Below, one piece after another: positions 41,396 to 53,192 of a stretch of 64,000 bases of DNA. Where the stretch lies: contig JAWZYU010000028.1 of the NCBI GenBank assembly GCA_038380435.1, forward strand, positions 27,698,201-27,762,200. The letters run 5' to 3'. Within the stretch, counting starts at the first letter, position 1. Every line of letters starts with the position of its first letter. A model generated the notes under the pieces. The model did not search any database, was not told where the DNA came from, and worked only from the letters and a program-made list of their open reading frames with translations. The stretch comes from Ryuthela nishihirai. Lineage: Eukaryota; Arthropoda; Arachnida; Araneae; Heptathelidae. The position numbers and the translations under genes are program-made.

Positions 41396-43016
41396 CATAA
41401 GTTGAATAATATTTTGCCTCTATTAACTGGTACTCTCAAAGTGGAAGTACGTAAACCCCTCTAGATCCGGCCCTCTTTGACATAAGTTGATTAATATTTT
41501 GCCTCTATTAACTGGTACTCTCAAAGTGGAAGTACGTAAGCCCCTCTAGATCCGGCCCTCTTTGACATAAGTTGAATAATATTTTGCCTCTATTAACTGG
41601 TACTCTCAAAGTGGAAGTACGTAAACCCCTCTAGATCCGGCCCTCTTTGACATAAGTTGAATAATATTTTGCCTCTATTAACTGGTACTCTCAAAGTGGA
41701 AGTACGTAAACCTTTCTAGATCCGGCCCTCTTTGACATAAGTTGATTAATATTTTGCCTCTATTATAACTGGTACTCTCAAAGTGGAAGTACGTAAACCC
41801 CTCTAGATCCGGCCCTCTTTGACATAAGTTGATTAATATTTTGCCTCTATTAACTGGTACTCTCAAAGTGGAAGTACGTAAACCCCTCTAGATCCGGCCC
41901 TCTTTGACATAAGTTGATTAATATTTTGCCTCTATTAACTGGTACTCTCAAAGTGGAAGTACGTAAACCCCTCTAGATCCGGCCCTCTTTGACATAAGTT
42001 GATTAATATTTTGCCTCTATTAACTGGTACTCTCAAAGTGGAAGTACGTAAACCCCTCTAGATCCGGCCCTCTTTGACATAAGTTGATTAATATTTTGCC
42101 TCTATTAACTGGTACTCTCAAAGTGGAAGTACGTAAACCCCTCTAGATCCGGCCCTCTTTGACATAAGTTGATTAATATTTTGCCTCTATTAACTGGTAC
42201 TCTCAAAGTGGAAGTACGTAAACCCCTCTAGATCCGGCCCTCTTTGACATAAGTTGATTAATATTTTGCCTCTATTAACTGGTACTCTCAAAGTGGAAGT
42301 ACGTAAACCCCTCTAGATCCGGCCCTCTTTGACATAAGTTGAATAATATTTTGCCTCTATTAACTGGTACTCTCAAAGTGGAAGTACGTAAACCTTTCTA
42401 GATCCGGCCCTCTTTGACATAAGTTGATTAATATTTTGCCTCTATTATAACTGGTACTCTCAAAGTGGAAGTACGTAAACCCCTCTAGATCCGGCCCTCT
42501 TTGACATAAGTTGATTAATATTTTGCCTCTATTAACTGGTACTCTCAAAGTGGAAGTACGTAAACCCCTCTAGATCCGGCCCTCTTTGACATAAGTTGAT
42601 TAATATTTTGCCTCTATTAACTGGTACTCTCAAAGTGGAAGTACGTAAACCCCTCTAGATCCGGCCCTCTTTGACATAAGTTGAATAATATTTTGCCTCT
42701 ATTAACTGGTACTCTCAAAGTGGAAGTACGTAAACCCCTCTAGATCCGGCCCTCTTTGACATAAGTTGATTAATATTTTGCCTCTATTAACTGGTACTCT
42801 CAAAGTGGAAGTACATAAACCCCTCTAGATCCGGCCCTCTTTGACATAAGTTGATTAATATTTTGCCTCTATTAACTGGTACTCTCAAAGTGGAAGTACG
42901 TAAACCCCTCTAGATCCGGCCCTCTTTGACATAAGTTGATTAATATTTTGCCTCTATTAACTGGTACTCTCAAAGTGGAAGTACGTAAACCCCTCTAGAT
43001 CCGACCCTCTTTGACA
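41311..43016. repeat. 85-bp satellite, 20 monomers, 682-bp higher-order unit
   Basis: CATAAGTTGA starts at 41311, 41396, 41481, 41566, 41651, 41736 (period 85), then 41823 after an 87-bp monomer with an added TA. The distinctive pair (CCTTTCTAGA variant followed by the 87-bp monomer) recurs 682 bp later (7 x 85 + 87), so eight monomers were copied as a block. Monomers are almost identical apart from GATTAAT/GAATAAT and a few changes. There are no unique spacers, so it is not a CRISPR-like array. Confidence 0.95.
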
Positions 43017-43117
43017 TTATTTCCATTGAAGTACCCGAATTTACAATAAGATTTCTAAATGACTAGATTTTTTGGTATCCAGGTTTCTGATTTTTATTTC
43101 ACTGAGCTACGGGGGTA

Positions 43118-43690
43118 CTCGGAATCAGGGCCAGAATAGGAGGACATCGGGGGGGGGGGGGGAGGCAAGAGAATACTATTAAGGGAAATGGAGTCCAAAA
43201 ATTATTAAACTTGTGCATATTTCACGCATTTTTGAAGACATTTATTGTAAACCTTTAACACTAAAGGGAAAGTGTTGCACTGAAATGGAAATCTAGTCTC
43301 TGGTCGTCTCATTTAACTTTTTCCGGTTTCTGCAAAACTCCCCGCCGTCCTCACGGTCAATAGGGGACATCCCTGGGCTTGGAAAGACCGTCGTCCGCGG
43401 ATGGAACGTTAAGCCGTGGTCCTTGTGTCGGAGAGGCATTCGCTGTGCACGTTATAGAACAAGCTGGGTGCCTTGGCGGAAGGCAACCATCTGTCTCTCA
43501 TCAGCCGCCCAGTGGGTCCCCTCCCCTAACCTTCGAAGTCCTTATGACCTGTCCATTTAGTCCATTGTGTACAAAAATGTGCCGCTCAGAGGACCTTTTT
43601 CCTGATCGATTGCACCCCCCTCCCCCCGGCTTTTCTATCTCCCTTTTACTCTTTTCTACATCCGGACCTGTCCGAAATATTTTTTTCCCT
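43118..43690 (+). mobile_element. MITE-S, copy 4, interrupted by SINE-A
   Basis: Start GGGCCAGAATAGGAGGACAT and a G14 run, then AAATTATTAAACTTGTGCAT and GAAATGGAAATCTAGTCTCT, SINE-A at 43330-43592, then CTTTTCTACATCCGGACCTG as the far end. CTTTTTCC on both sides of the SINE may be a target duplication. Confidence 0.65.
43330..43592 (+). mobile_element. SINE-A copy, 5'-truncated
   Basis: Starts at GCAAAACTCCCCGCC and runs to TGTGCCGCTCAGAGGACC; the tail is lost. Confidence 0.8.
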
Positions 43691-44729
43691 TCAAATCATA
43701 AATCAGCGATTAGACTTGTTCGATCATCTGCCTTGGGCTGAGTGTTAATGAAAAAAATTATATCTTACCGAATAGAATCTATAACTTTTAATTTCAGTAT
43801 ATATATTTTTTATGACCAAGTGAGGTCAATAGTTTGTTGACTTTGATGAAAGCGAAGGAGGAAATTTCCATTTGAAATCAGGACGATGAATTTTTTGGAT
43901 GATCTTTTTCCCGTTGCATTCTGTCAACCTTCCGTTGTGCTGTTGATATTGATCAATTTAGGCCCAGAAGCTGAAGTAAGAACAATAAGCGAGAGAGAAA
44001 ATGTGGTCAGAAAAGTGACATTGTTTGTGTTGGATCTGCCTTCATATTGTTGCGAATTTTAAAATGGATAGGCACTGAGCGTGCGTACTAATAACTATAT
44101 TTTCAAAACCAATTACGATACAATGCAAATAGTTACAAAAATATGGATGAAGTATTTTATAAACAAATTAACTACTATCATCATAAGTCATTAACCTTTT
44201 TGTACAGAGCATACAATATCAGCTCTGTCTGTTGTACTAAAATACTACCTCTTCACTTTGTTTACCATGTCACTTGAATACCTTCAGACGTAAACAAACA
44301 CTCGTCCTATGCTAGTTCACTAAACTTTTGTTACTAACAACAGAAAACAAACACCCGTGCACACATTAATAAATATACTAATTATTTTCACTTAACGCGC
44401 ACTGAATCAGACCATCTGAACGTCCTTTCAGATCTCACAACTTTAACACACTGCACTGCTATCTTTTTCTTATTCTTCCGAATCGTTCTAAGTTCCAATT
44501 CGTTGGCTAAATTTAATCTCATGTAGAAGCACACACGAGTGTTCATGTCAAGTTAAGTTATGAAGTCACTGTTGCTCGTTCATCTGTCGTAACAATATGT
44601 AGTGTAGGTTTTTTTGGTCCTGAGAAGGATTTTTTTGTGAGCTCTATGGAAGGAGTGTTGGCGAGAAAGAATTCAATTTTATAGGTTTAGTTCTGAGAAG
44701 GACTTTTTAGCTGCTAGTCCTGATAAGGG
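43691..44729. other. No gene recognised; one small ORF
   Basis: A 58-codon ATG frame at 43886-44062 (plus) has a hydrophobic stretch (VVLLILINLG) and no known motif; it could be chance. The segment 44610-44729 has degenerate GTCCTGAGAAGGATTTTT repeats. Confidence 0.3.
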
Positions 44730-45066
44730 TGTTTGGGTTGTTTTCCCTCTGAGCGGCACTTTTTTGCACACATCGGGCTAAATGGCCAGGTCACACGGAC
44801 CCCGAAGGCTCAGAGAAGGTTGGGGGAGGGGACCCACTGGAACTGCTGTTTAGAGACAGATGGTAGCCTCCCGTCAAGGATATCCAGTGTGTTTTTTAAC
44901 GTGCACAGGGTATGGCTCTCCCGCACACGGGGACACGGCTTTACGTCCCATCCGACGGACGGCGACCTTTACAAGCCCATCGGTGTCCCCTACTGACCGT
45001 GGGCAGGACTGGGAATTTTGCGGAGATAAATCTCAACGCTGATCCAGCTGGGACTCGAATCTGGGA
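44730..45066 (-). mobile_element. SINE-A copy with 12-bp target duplication (one mismatch)
   Basis: Tail GTTTGGGTTGTTTTCCCTCT to GGGACTCGAATCTGGGAAC; flanks GTCCTGATAAGG (about 44718) and GTCCTCATAAGG (about 45069). The A-box end is truncated. Confidence 0.85.
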
Positions 45067-45885
45067 ACGTCCTCATAAGGACTTTCTTGTGTTTTCTATG
45101 TAGTTGAATTTAGGGATGGGTGTTTTTTCTACTTTTTGGTAGGTTTCGTTGGGCGGGTTTCAAAATGATAAGAACGGGTAGTACAAAAGAGAATGTACTC
45201 TTATTTCGTTCTAAGGCTCTTATTTAGTTTTTAATGGAAAAAGCAAAATTTCACTAAATATTCATTTAAAAGACATTTAATTTAATTTAATTCATACAAG
45301 AGATTTCAATGATTCAAAAAATTAGTATCTCAAAAACAATTAGAGGGTTTTAAAGTGCAGGTTTCCACGCGAATTCGCAATTTCGTGATGAAAATATCAG
45401 CAACAGATAAAACACGCTCATAAACAATGGAAGTCGGTTTAATAGTTAGCAATGCTTGATATAAGTTCACTAGTCGGTCGGCTTATTTGCTTCGAATAGT
45501 TTGATCTGTTTATGCTCTACTGAGGAAATGACTTTGCCTTTGGAGTGTTGAATGATGCAATGCAGTTTTACAATTTCAAGTACATATTATGTTCTTCTTC
45601 ATAGTTGTTAACATCATCAGAACTTTCTGAGTACCGCTTGGATAAATTTGGAAAGGCTTATAAAATAAGGCACCTTGATATATACGGGCATCGTTTACAA
45701 AATCTCAAATTCGTCTACTCGTCTACCGTTTCAAATCCAAAACAGGGTTTATTTTAGCCTCGTATTATATGACGGAACGACACTAAAAGGAGATATATAT
45801 AAAAAACTATAAAATTTTATTCCATGTAGAATATCATTTAACTTTTCTTGTCCAGTGGTATGTTTTAGTAATTGGGAAACCCTAT
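45067..45885. other. No gene seen
   Basis: AT-rich. Confidence 0.5.
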
Positions 45886-46060
45886 GAAAAAAATAAATAC
45901 CCCCTCAAGCAGCTGCTTGCCACAGAGGTCTAACAGGAGCCTGTCAGTTCATATGCCATAGTAGAAGGTCTAAGAGGATGGCCATGCCTTACCCGGGGCT
46001 CGAACCCAGGTCCCTTAGATCAGTAGCCAAGCGCGCTAACCACTCGACCATGGGACGGCA
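45886..46060 (-). mobile_element. SINE-B copy next to the 5S gene
   Basis: Minus strand: GCCGTCCCATGGTCGAGTGG (A box), B box GGTTCGAGCCC (about 45998-46008), tail GCTTGAGGGGGTATTTATTT. Flanking A/T-rich AAAAAAT on both sides is a possible target duplication, which would place the insertion in the T-run that ends the 5S gene. Confidence 0.88.
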
Positions 46061-46069
46061 CAAAAAATT

Positions 46070-46187
46070 GCCAACTACACGCGGTGTTCCCAGGTGGTCA
46101 TCCTCCCAAGTACTGACCGCGTCCAAAGCTGCTTTACTTCGGGGTTCAGACGAGAACCGGTGCTTTCAGCTTGGTATGGCCGTACTG
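46070..46187 (-). rRNA. 5S ribosomal RNA gene
   Basis: The minus strand reads TACGGCCATACCAAGCTGAA, GCACCGGTTCTCGTCTGAAC, CCCGAAGTAAAGCAGC, then GGTCAGTACTTGGGAGGATG and ACCACCTGGGAACACCGCG, ending GTAGTTGGC. This is a full 5S rRNA of about 118 nt with the internal promoter boxes (A box around ACCGGTTCTCGTC, C box around GTCAGTACTTGG). AATTTTTTG directly follows, a pol III terminator. A few positions differ from common arthropod 5S (for example GGAGGATGACC instead of GGATGGGTGACC), so it may be a variant copy or a young pseudogene. It lies alone, not in an array. Confidence 0.92.
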
Positions 46188-46189
46188 AA

Positions 46190-46960
46190 GTCTTATTCTC
46201 AGACACCCCTCCCCCAGAAAACTATCCTGGGCACGTCTGGCACGTCCCTGCGTCCATGATTCAAAAGCGTCAGTAGTAGCGTAACCAGATGTTCCCGTTT
46301 TTCAAGAACAGCCCCTAGATTAAAATCTCTGTCGCTGTTGAACAAATGTCTCTCTTAAAGAGTCTTCGGAATTTGTTTCAACATTTTTGTTTTAAATATC
46401 ATTTTAACTGTACAGCATGAGCAGATCTTTTACTAAATGGAACATTAGTGGCAACGCTTTATTAGAAATCAATGGAAATAAATGATGATTTTAAGATGCG
46501 ATGATTTCAACGTATCTAAACGCTTTTAACATTAATAAATATATTCCTAGTCTGATTTTTTTTCGATGTTTTGCTCTTATGCAGGATGTCATGAATGAAT
46601 AAACTATTTTCTCTCACATTAATATGAGACTTTCATTTTCGTTTAAGTAATGGTATTCTAGAACCAATTATTCGTCATAGCGAGAACTGCCTCTATTAAT
46701 CTAATGTAATGTGGAATACCACATCTTGCACAGTAGTAGGCGTGCACTGCCACATAACATTAAATAATTAATAAAAATAATTCATGCTCATATCTTTGTC
46801 TATGCTTAGGTCGTGTTGGCAAATGAAAAACTCAAACAAATCGACAGTATAATAATTTCGTTTTTCTTTGTAAGAGAAAGCAACAAACAACTATTATGAA
46901 ATACATATAGGTAAAAAACACGAAAAAGTCATTATCCTATTATCAATATTCTTGTTAGCT
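46190..46960. other. No gene seen
   Basis: AT-rich; the sequence up to 46960 may be the 5' UTR of the LINE. Confidence 0.4.
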
Positions 46961-49900
46961 ATGTCTGATTTGAATTTTGAAGGTTTTGATAGCAACTATA
47001 ATGTTGCTTATGTAACTACAGGTTTAGAAGTGGAGGCTTGGTTCGAAAATAATTATAGTAAATTTATTCACAAAAATAAATTAGGAATTGCTCATGTTAA
47101 TATAAGAAGTCAAAGAAAACATTGGGATTCATTAAAATTAAGTATTAACAATTACATGAAACACATTGATTTGCTTGTTTTAACTGAAACAAATGTAAAT
47201 AAATATGAAAATTACTTATATAACATTGATAAATTTAATAAAATCACAAATGATAATATAAATAAAAATATTAGGGGGATTTCAGTATAATATAAAGAAA
47301 ATCTAGATATTGAAATTATTTCACAACAAACACTTCCAGCGGAAACTATATATATAAAAGTAAAAAAAAATAATATAATATATCATGTTTTAGCACTATA
47401 CAGATCGCCTAGTACAGATGTGAACTCTTTTCTGTTGAATTTCCGAAACTGGATGGAAAATACAGAAAAAGACCAAAATCAGATTTTAATAGGTGATTTT
47501 AATATCGATACAATGAATACTAAAAAACATGGCACAGAAAAATATATCACACTATTGGCTGAAATGAATTTTAAAAGATTAATAAGGGAAGCTACAAGAG
47601 AAGAAATAGTAAAAAATAAAATTACCAAAACCTGCATAGACCATATTAATATTAAACTGATTAAAAATATGTCAGCAAATTCAATAATTCAAACAAGCAA
47701 AATATCAGATCACTATATGATTTTAACACTGATTAGCAACACCAATAACAATTTAAATAATACTAATTATAATGAAACAGACCAGGAAAATAAGAATTGG
47801 TCATTTGACCATAACAATATAAACAAAGCTATTTCTGAAACGAATTGGAATTTAGAAAATTATGGAGACAACTCAAAGGATGAATTAAACCTATATAAAG
47901 TATTTAAAGACATTTATGATGGAATTTTAGGAAAAAATAGAATATATATGAGGAGAGTTGGAAAAGTAAAAAGAAATCATAGTAAAAATTGGATAACACC
48001 GAACTTCATAGAATTAATTGAAGAAAGAGATAAAGCTTGGATTAAATTTAAAAACAATGATAAAAGTGATGCTTATAAAAATAACTATAAAAAATTAAGG
48101 AATAGGGTTAATATTCAGAATAGAAATCAGAAACAACGTTATTATAGAAATAAACTTATAATGAAAAAAATTATATGAAGGCTACCTGGCAATTAATATA
48201 TGAAATATTAGAAGGAAAACAGAAAAAATCATCGGACGATGTAATAATTGACAATATGACCAAAAAGAAATTATCTGTGGAAGAAATAGCAAATAATTAC
48301 AATGACATTTATAATGCACTAATTTTACAGATAAGAAATACAAATCACCAAGACGATATAAATTATGTTCCAACCATGATACAAAGAGTTTTGAAATCTA
48401 TCGATATACATGAAATCACTGAAAAACAAACTGATGAAATAATTACTTCATTAGACACCAATAAATCACCTGGTTACGATAATGTTTGCATTAAACATAT
48501 AAAATTTAATAAAGAGACACTACTAAATATTATATCAAAAATTATAAATCAGATTATATTTACTGGGAACATACCTACTGAACTCAAAACAGGTATTTTA
48601 AGACCTATTTTTAAAGGTGGCATTAAGGAGGATTTTTCTAACTATCGACCAATAACAATTCTGCCTATTTTTTCGAAAATAATGGAAAAATATATTTATA
48701 ATACTGTTTTTAACTTTTTACTTAAACACAGCATAATTAATGAAAATCAGTTTGGCTTTCAAAAAGGAAAAAACACAATTCAACTAATTTCCAAAATTGC
48801 AAATAATATTAATAAATCATTGAATAATAGGGAAAAAATTGTAACTATGTTCTTAGATTTAAAGAAAGCCTTCGATACAATAGAAACAATATTTTACTAA
48901 ATAAATTGGAAAATTACGGTATTCGCGGTATATTGTTAGATTGGTTTAGAATTTATTTATCAGACAGATACACAATTACTAAAATAAAAAACTGCTACAG
49001 CAGAAAAGTAATTACACGATGTGGAATTCCTCAAGGCTCAATTTTAGGTTCTTTATTGTTCCTAGTATACATAAATGATTTGTTCAATACAAAATTAAAT
49101 AGTGCTATTTATCTATATGCTGACGACATTGTTTTAATAAACAGTCAGAAATATTTAAATGATAGCATTTCAGAGATTCAAACAGATTACAATAATATTA
49201 TTAGATGGTTAAATTATAATAAAATCTATTTAAATGCGGAAAAAACAAAACTGATGATTATTCATTCACCAGGATTTCATATTCATCAAAACCTCTTTAT
49301 CAAAACTCATAAAATAAATTGCAGAAAAAAGGATGCTTCGAATTGTGAATCATTATGCAGCTGCCCACTTGTTGAGCAAGTAAATAAAATAAATTACTTA
49401 GGAATCATTTTTGATGAATATTTTAGGTGGAATGCCCATATATCCCACATATGCGAAAGCTTGAGAATATCGGCGATAAAAATTCAAAAATTGAAATACG
49501 TATTAAATATGGAACATTTGTCCTATTTTATAAAGCAATATGCGAATCTATTTTAAATTATGGAATAATTGTGCATGGAACAACTAACTTAACTAACATA
49601 AATAAAATAGAAAAACTGCAGTCTATAATAGCTAAAAATATTATTCCGTTTCATTTGCAAAACATTTATAGAACTTCTACCGATAGATTAAAATTTTTAA
49701 ATCTTTTGTCCTACAGCAATTTATATAAATATAATGTAATAATTAAAACTTTTTTGACGAAACTTACAAACTAAAAATTCAACATAATAAAAATACAAGA
49801 CTTCAAAACCAGGGTTATTACAAATTGCCAAATTTTCAAAATAATTACGGGAAACATACCTCCGAATATCAAGTACCACTTATATTTAATGCTATTCCAA

Positions 49901-50158
49901 AAGAATTACTAAATATAGATTCTTTTAGAAGACTTAAAATGGAATTAAAAAATTATTTGGTATTTTCTAGTTAGCTGATTTTTATGTGTTGTGTTTTGTG
50001 GATTTATTTGATGTACACCATTTTTGTGGCTGAATGACTTATGTTAATATAATTTATTCATTTTCCTGCAGATAAGCTATTTAGCTTTGCGGATCAAAGT
50101 GTAAATGTATTTGTATTCTTTACTCTTATGAATAAAAATTATATTCTAAAAAAAAAAA
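46961..50158 (+). mobile_element. LINE with APE endonuclease and reverse transcriptase, poly(A) tail (relic)
   Basis: From ATG 46961: endonuclease with IAHVNIRS, TETN, ILIGDFNID (about 47482-47508) and the SDHYM end (47707). RT: LRPIFKGGIKEDFSNYRPIT (48600 on), NENQFGFQKGKNT, FLDLKKAFDTI, CGIPQGSILGSLLFLVYIND and the catalytic YADD (49116-49127), then a thumb region and NYGKHTSEYQVPLIFNAIPK near the C-terminus. There is no RNase H, so a CR1-like group of the Jockey superfamily is likely. An in-frame TAA at 47288 and frameshifts at about 48176, 48898 and 49545 show that it is inactive. It ends AATAAAAATTATATTCT plus A11 at 50158. Codon use is extremely A/T biased. Confidence 0.9.
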
Positions 50159-50544
50159 GTGGTTGCTCAATGTGATTTAAATTAATGTTTTTTAAATATA
50201 TACAATTGAACTATCAATGTGCAAATTTTATGTGGAAACTCAGTTGCTTCCTTGAAAACTTCGCCATCAGTAGTGGAAATGGGGTCAAAACGATAGGAAG
50301 ACGTCCCACTAGTTCTGAAGTTTAAAAACTAACAACTAGCTATACTCTGAGTAACATACATTGTTCTAGTTGTCTTGGCTTTTCCAGGGAAGGCGCAGTG
50401 ACGAAGCGACTGCATGTATAAAACAAGAAAAATTATAGGACGATTCTGAGTTTAAATGTCCATGAGTTCAAGTATCTATAAAATAACCATATTTTTTTTA
50501 TCCAGATATAACTCTGTAACAAATATCCAGATTTAAACTCCATA
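50159..50544. other. No gene seen
   Basis: AT-rich. Confidence 0.5.
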
Positions 50545-50745
50545 GCCGTCCCGTTGCCGAGTGGTTAGCGCACTTGGCTACTGATCTAAGGAATCTGGGT
50601 CGAGTCCCTGGTAGGGCTTGGATGTTCATATTGTTTTTCTGCTGAGGTCCTGCCATCCTCACAGACCTTCTACTATGGCATATAAACTGACACGCTCCTG
50701 TAAGACCTCTGTAGCAAGCAGCTGCTTGAGGGGGTATTTTTTTAT
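50545..50745 (+). mobile_element. SINE-B, full length
   Basis: GCCGTCCCGTTGCCGAGTGG (A box), B box with one base lost (GGGTCGAGTCC, 50597), tail GCTTGAGGGGGTATTTTTTT. Confidence 0.9.
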
Positions 50746-51214
50746 ATCTCATAAACGTTTAAAATCATTTGATTAAACTAATTTCTCTGTATTCTCTCCT
50801 TTGCCCATTTAAACCAGTGTTTTTCAACAGAGGTGTTTTTCTAATTCTTCTGCTTCCAGCAGTCGCAGTAAATTATTCATTATTTCCATTTACAAATGAC
50901 ATTCAATCTAAAGAGAAGAAAATTCTTCTATTGATTCTGTTTTTATTTTTCACCATTAACAAACTTAGCAACTCTCGCATTTCAGTGTTTGCTTGCTTCA
51001 GCTGTGTTCAAGATCTTAGAAATGAAGCCCAGACAAGTTACCCTCCCCTTCGGACTGATACACTTTGAGTGTTATTTTCGGTAAATCGTAATTTTTGGGT
51101 GGTGCGGTGATCGATACAATATGCCATACATTCAAAATCCCATTTCCAACACTATTCGCCATTCAGTGTAAAGTTAATTTTTGCAAGACAATTATAGGAA
51201 AAGTGAAGTGTGAA
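50746..51214. other. No gene recognised
   Basis: A 99-codon open frame on the plus strand (50769-51068) has no motif and no coding support. Confidence 0.35.
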
Positions 51215-51216
51215 TA

Positions 51217-51638
51217 CAGGGTGATTCAAAACTTATCGTTCAAATTTCGTGGAGAGGTAGGGAATACGTCAGGAAACCGATTTCACATAGGAAAGAATGT
51301 CCGCAAATGTACGCATGCGTATGTAGAGGGCGCTGTGTGTACCCAATCAGTGTACAGCTCGCCCGACCACTCCCGCTGTCATCAGTGTACGAGCTGACTT
51401 ACTAGTGATAAGATGAATCGTTTTACGCATCAAGAGCTAGCGGATATGCATCTCGCATATGGGGATACACTGATGACAGCGGGAGTGGTCGGACGAGCTG
51501 TACACTGGTTGGGTACACACAGCGCCCTCTACATACGCATGCGTACATTTGCAGACATACTTTCCTATGTGAAATCTGTTTCCTGACGTATTCCCTACCT
51601 CCCCACGAAATTTCAACGATAAGTTTTGAATCACCCTG
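51217..51638. mobile_element. MITE with long inverted repeats and TA target duplication
   Basis: Ends CAGGGTGATTCAAAACTTAT both ways; arms of about 175 bp (51217-51390 and 51462-51638) around a 70-bp centre; TA on both sides. The CAGGGTG end is like that of the mariner-like element at 34202-34896, so it may be its non-autonomous relative. Confidence 0.8.
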
Positions 51639-51708
51639 TATAGTGGCTCGGCGACTACCACCTGGAGAGTTCACCTAGAACAATCCAGATGAGAGTTGCC
51701 TCTTAACT

Positions 51709-51714
51709 TTTATT
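51709..51714 (-). promoter_or_regulatory. Poly(A) signal of DEG/ENaC gene 2
   Basis: AATAAA on the minus strand six bases after the stop codon region. Confidence 0.6.
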
Positions 51715-51719
51715 ATTAT

Positions 51720-51899
51720 TCACATTTCAATATCTGCCGAGGAATGCGATTTGCGTCTATTTCTCCAATTCGCACTTAGTCGGTGGAAGCAGAATCTAAA
51801 CATGAGTATTAAAGTTTCGAGAAAATCGAGAACAGCAATAAGAGATATTCCCAGCCAGGTTCCGACATATCCACCAAGGTAGCTGAAGGCTTCGATGTC
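51720..51899 (-). CDS. DEG/ENaC channel gene 2, last exon (TM2 and C-terminal tail)
   Basis: Minus strand, after acceptor TTTTTTTTTCACAG, 180 nt open to TGA at 51722-51720. It encodes DIEAFSYLGGYVGTWLGISL followed by IAVLDFLETLILMFRF: the GGxxGxWLGxS pore/selectivity region and TM2 of DEG/ENaC channels, then a short basic cytoplasmic tail of about 25 residues. AATAAA follows at 51714-51709. Because it lies 30 kb upstream of gene 1's first exon on the same strand, it belongs to another gene whose earlier exons are to the right, probably beyond 64 kb. Phase of entry cannot be fixed from this exon alone; the frame given is the only open one. Confidence 0.88.
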   Translation of the reverse strand, partial: DIEAFSYLGGYVGTWLGISLIAVLDFLETLILMFRFCFHRLSANWRNRRKSHSSADIEM

Positions 51900-52428
51900 C
51901 TGTGAAAAAAAAATAAAAAATTAAAGCAATTTTTGAAATGAAGACTTCATTTATAAATTAAGCTGTTCATTAAAATTTATCATTATTTATCATTAGATAC
52001 GAAAAGCACATTTTTTTTTTGCAGGAAGTTGTTTTTATGTACAACACATAAAATCAAGAAGCTTCTAAAAATAAAAACTAATTAATATGAAACCAAAAAT
52101 GTTTCATTACTAATGCACAAGTAATGTAATTATCAATCTAAAGAAAACAGAACTTCGTGATTTCAATAAACATCATCTATACGTCATTTGCGCAGTTTCA
52201 TCAATATATCACTTCGATCACTGACCTGCGCTATCACTGACCTGGAAACGTTTTTTTTAGCAAACACACATTAAAGGCAAACAGTATTAAAATACTACCG
52301 AAAGTATAAAATGTATTGCTTAATGTATTAAGACTTTAAATGTTTTAATGCGATTTTTGACAATCACAAGTTCATTTGGAATCACGTTTTCTTTCTAAAT
52401 GAAATTTATTTTAAAGTATCATCTATAC
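51900..52428. other. No gene seen; intron of channel gene 2
   Basis: AT-rich. Confidence 0.5.
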
Positions 52429-52680
52429 CAGTGGTTTTCATATTTTTATGCTTCACGTACCCCCTGGAAACGTGTATGTAACTGATGTACCCCTTGTATA
52501 GATAAATAAAACTATATATTTGTATAGATATAGTAAAACAATGGGAATATATTTGTATAGATATAGTAAAACAATGGGAATAAAATAAAACACTGACTTT
52601 GTTACTAGATCTAGTGACTTTTGAGCTCTCACGGCGTACCCAAAAAACTGTTAGCGCGTAACCCACGTTGAGAATCCCTA
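52429..52680. mobile_element. hAT-type MITE, copy 2
   Basis: CAGTGGTTTTCATATTTTTA to GTTGAGAATCCCTA; flanks ATCTATAC (52421-52428) and ATATATAC (52681-52688), 7 of 8 identical. An internal 38-bp segment (ATATTTGTATAGATATAGTA...) is duplicated in tandem compared with copy 1. Confidence 0.8.
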
Positions 52681-52688
52681 ATATATAC

Positions 52689-53192
52689 AATTATTTTATA
52701 TAATAAATCCCATTAAACCGAAACTTATCAGCGGTAATGTATTATGATTTTAAAAGATATGTACTTGTTGATAATATCAATACCATAAAATAAAGAAAAA
52801 AATTGAAATAAGTAATAAGAGAAGCAATAAAGAAATAAACGTTTCCGATTAAAAACATCACATTCTTTTTCATCAGCCAATGAAATAATAATTTTTCTTT
52901 AACAACAGAAATTTTTCTTAAATTTATAACCAATCTAGGAAGCAAGTTAAATATTTACGGTATTTCATATTCCTGGAATTTCGATTTGGAATTTCGTCAA
53001 TAATTATTGTATAATTTTGGCTGTTTTGAAATATTTTCAACTTTTTTTTCTAGTAAACATATCGTGGGAAATACTCTGCTTATAGCTGTGAGCAAAGAAG
53101 TTATTAATAACGTACACACATATAAACTTTCAATAGATAAAATTTTCACAAAAGTATCATCTTTTGTTGCAAGGACTTTTTTTTTTACACAA
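52689..53192. other. No gene seen
   Basis: AT-rich. Confidence 0.5.

Noticed and set aside
41678..42548. Two identical 62-codon frames on the minus strand (41678-41866 and 42360-42548)
   Set aside because: They are readings of the 85-bp satellite and of its 682-bp higher-order unit, not genes.
41311..43016. CRISPR-like appearance of a regular repeat
   Set aside because: The whole 85-bp period is conserved, with no variable spacers, and the genome is eukaryotic.
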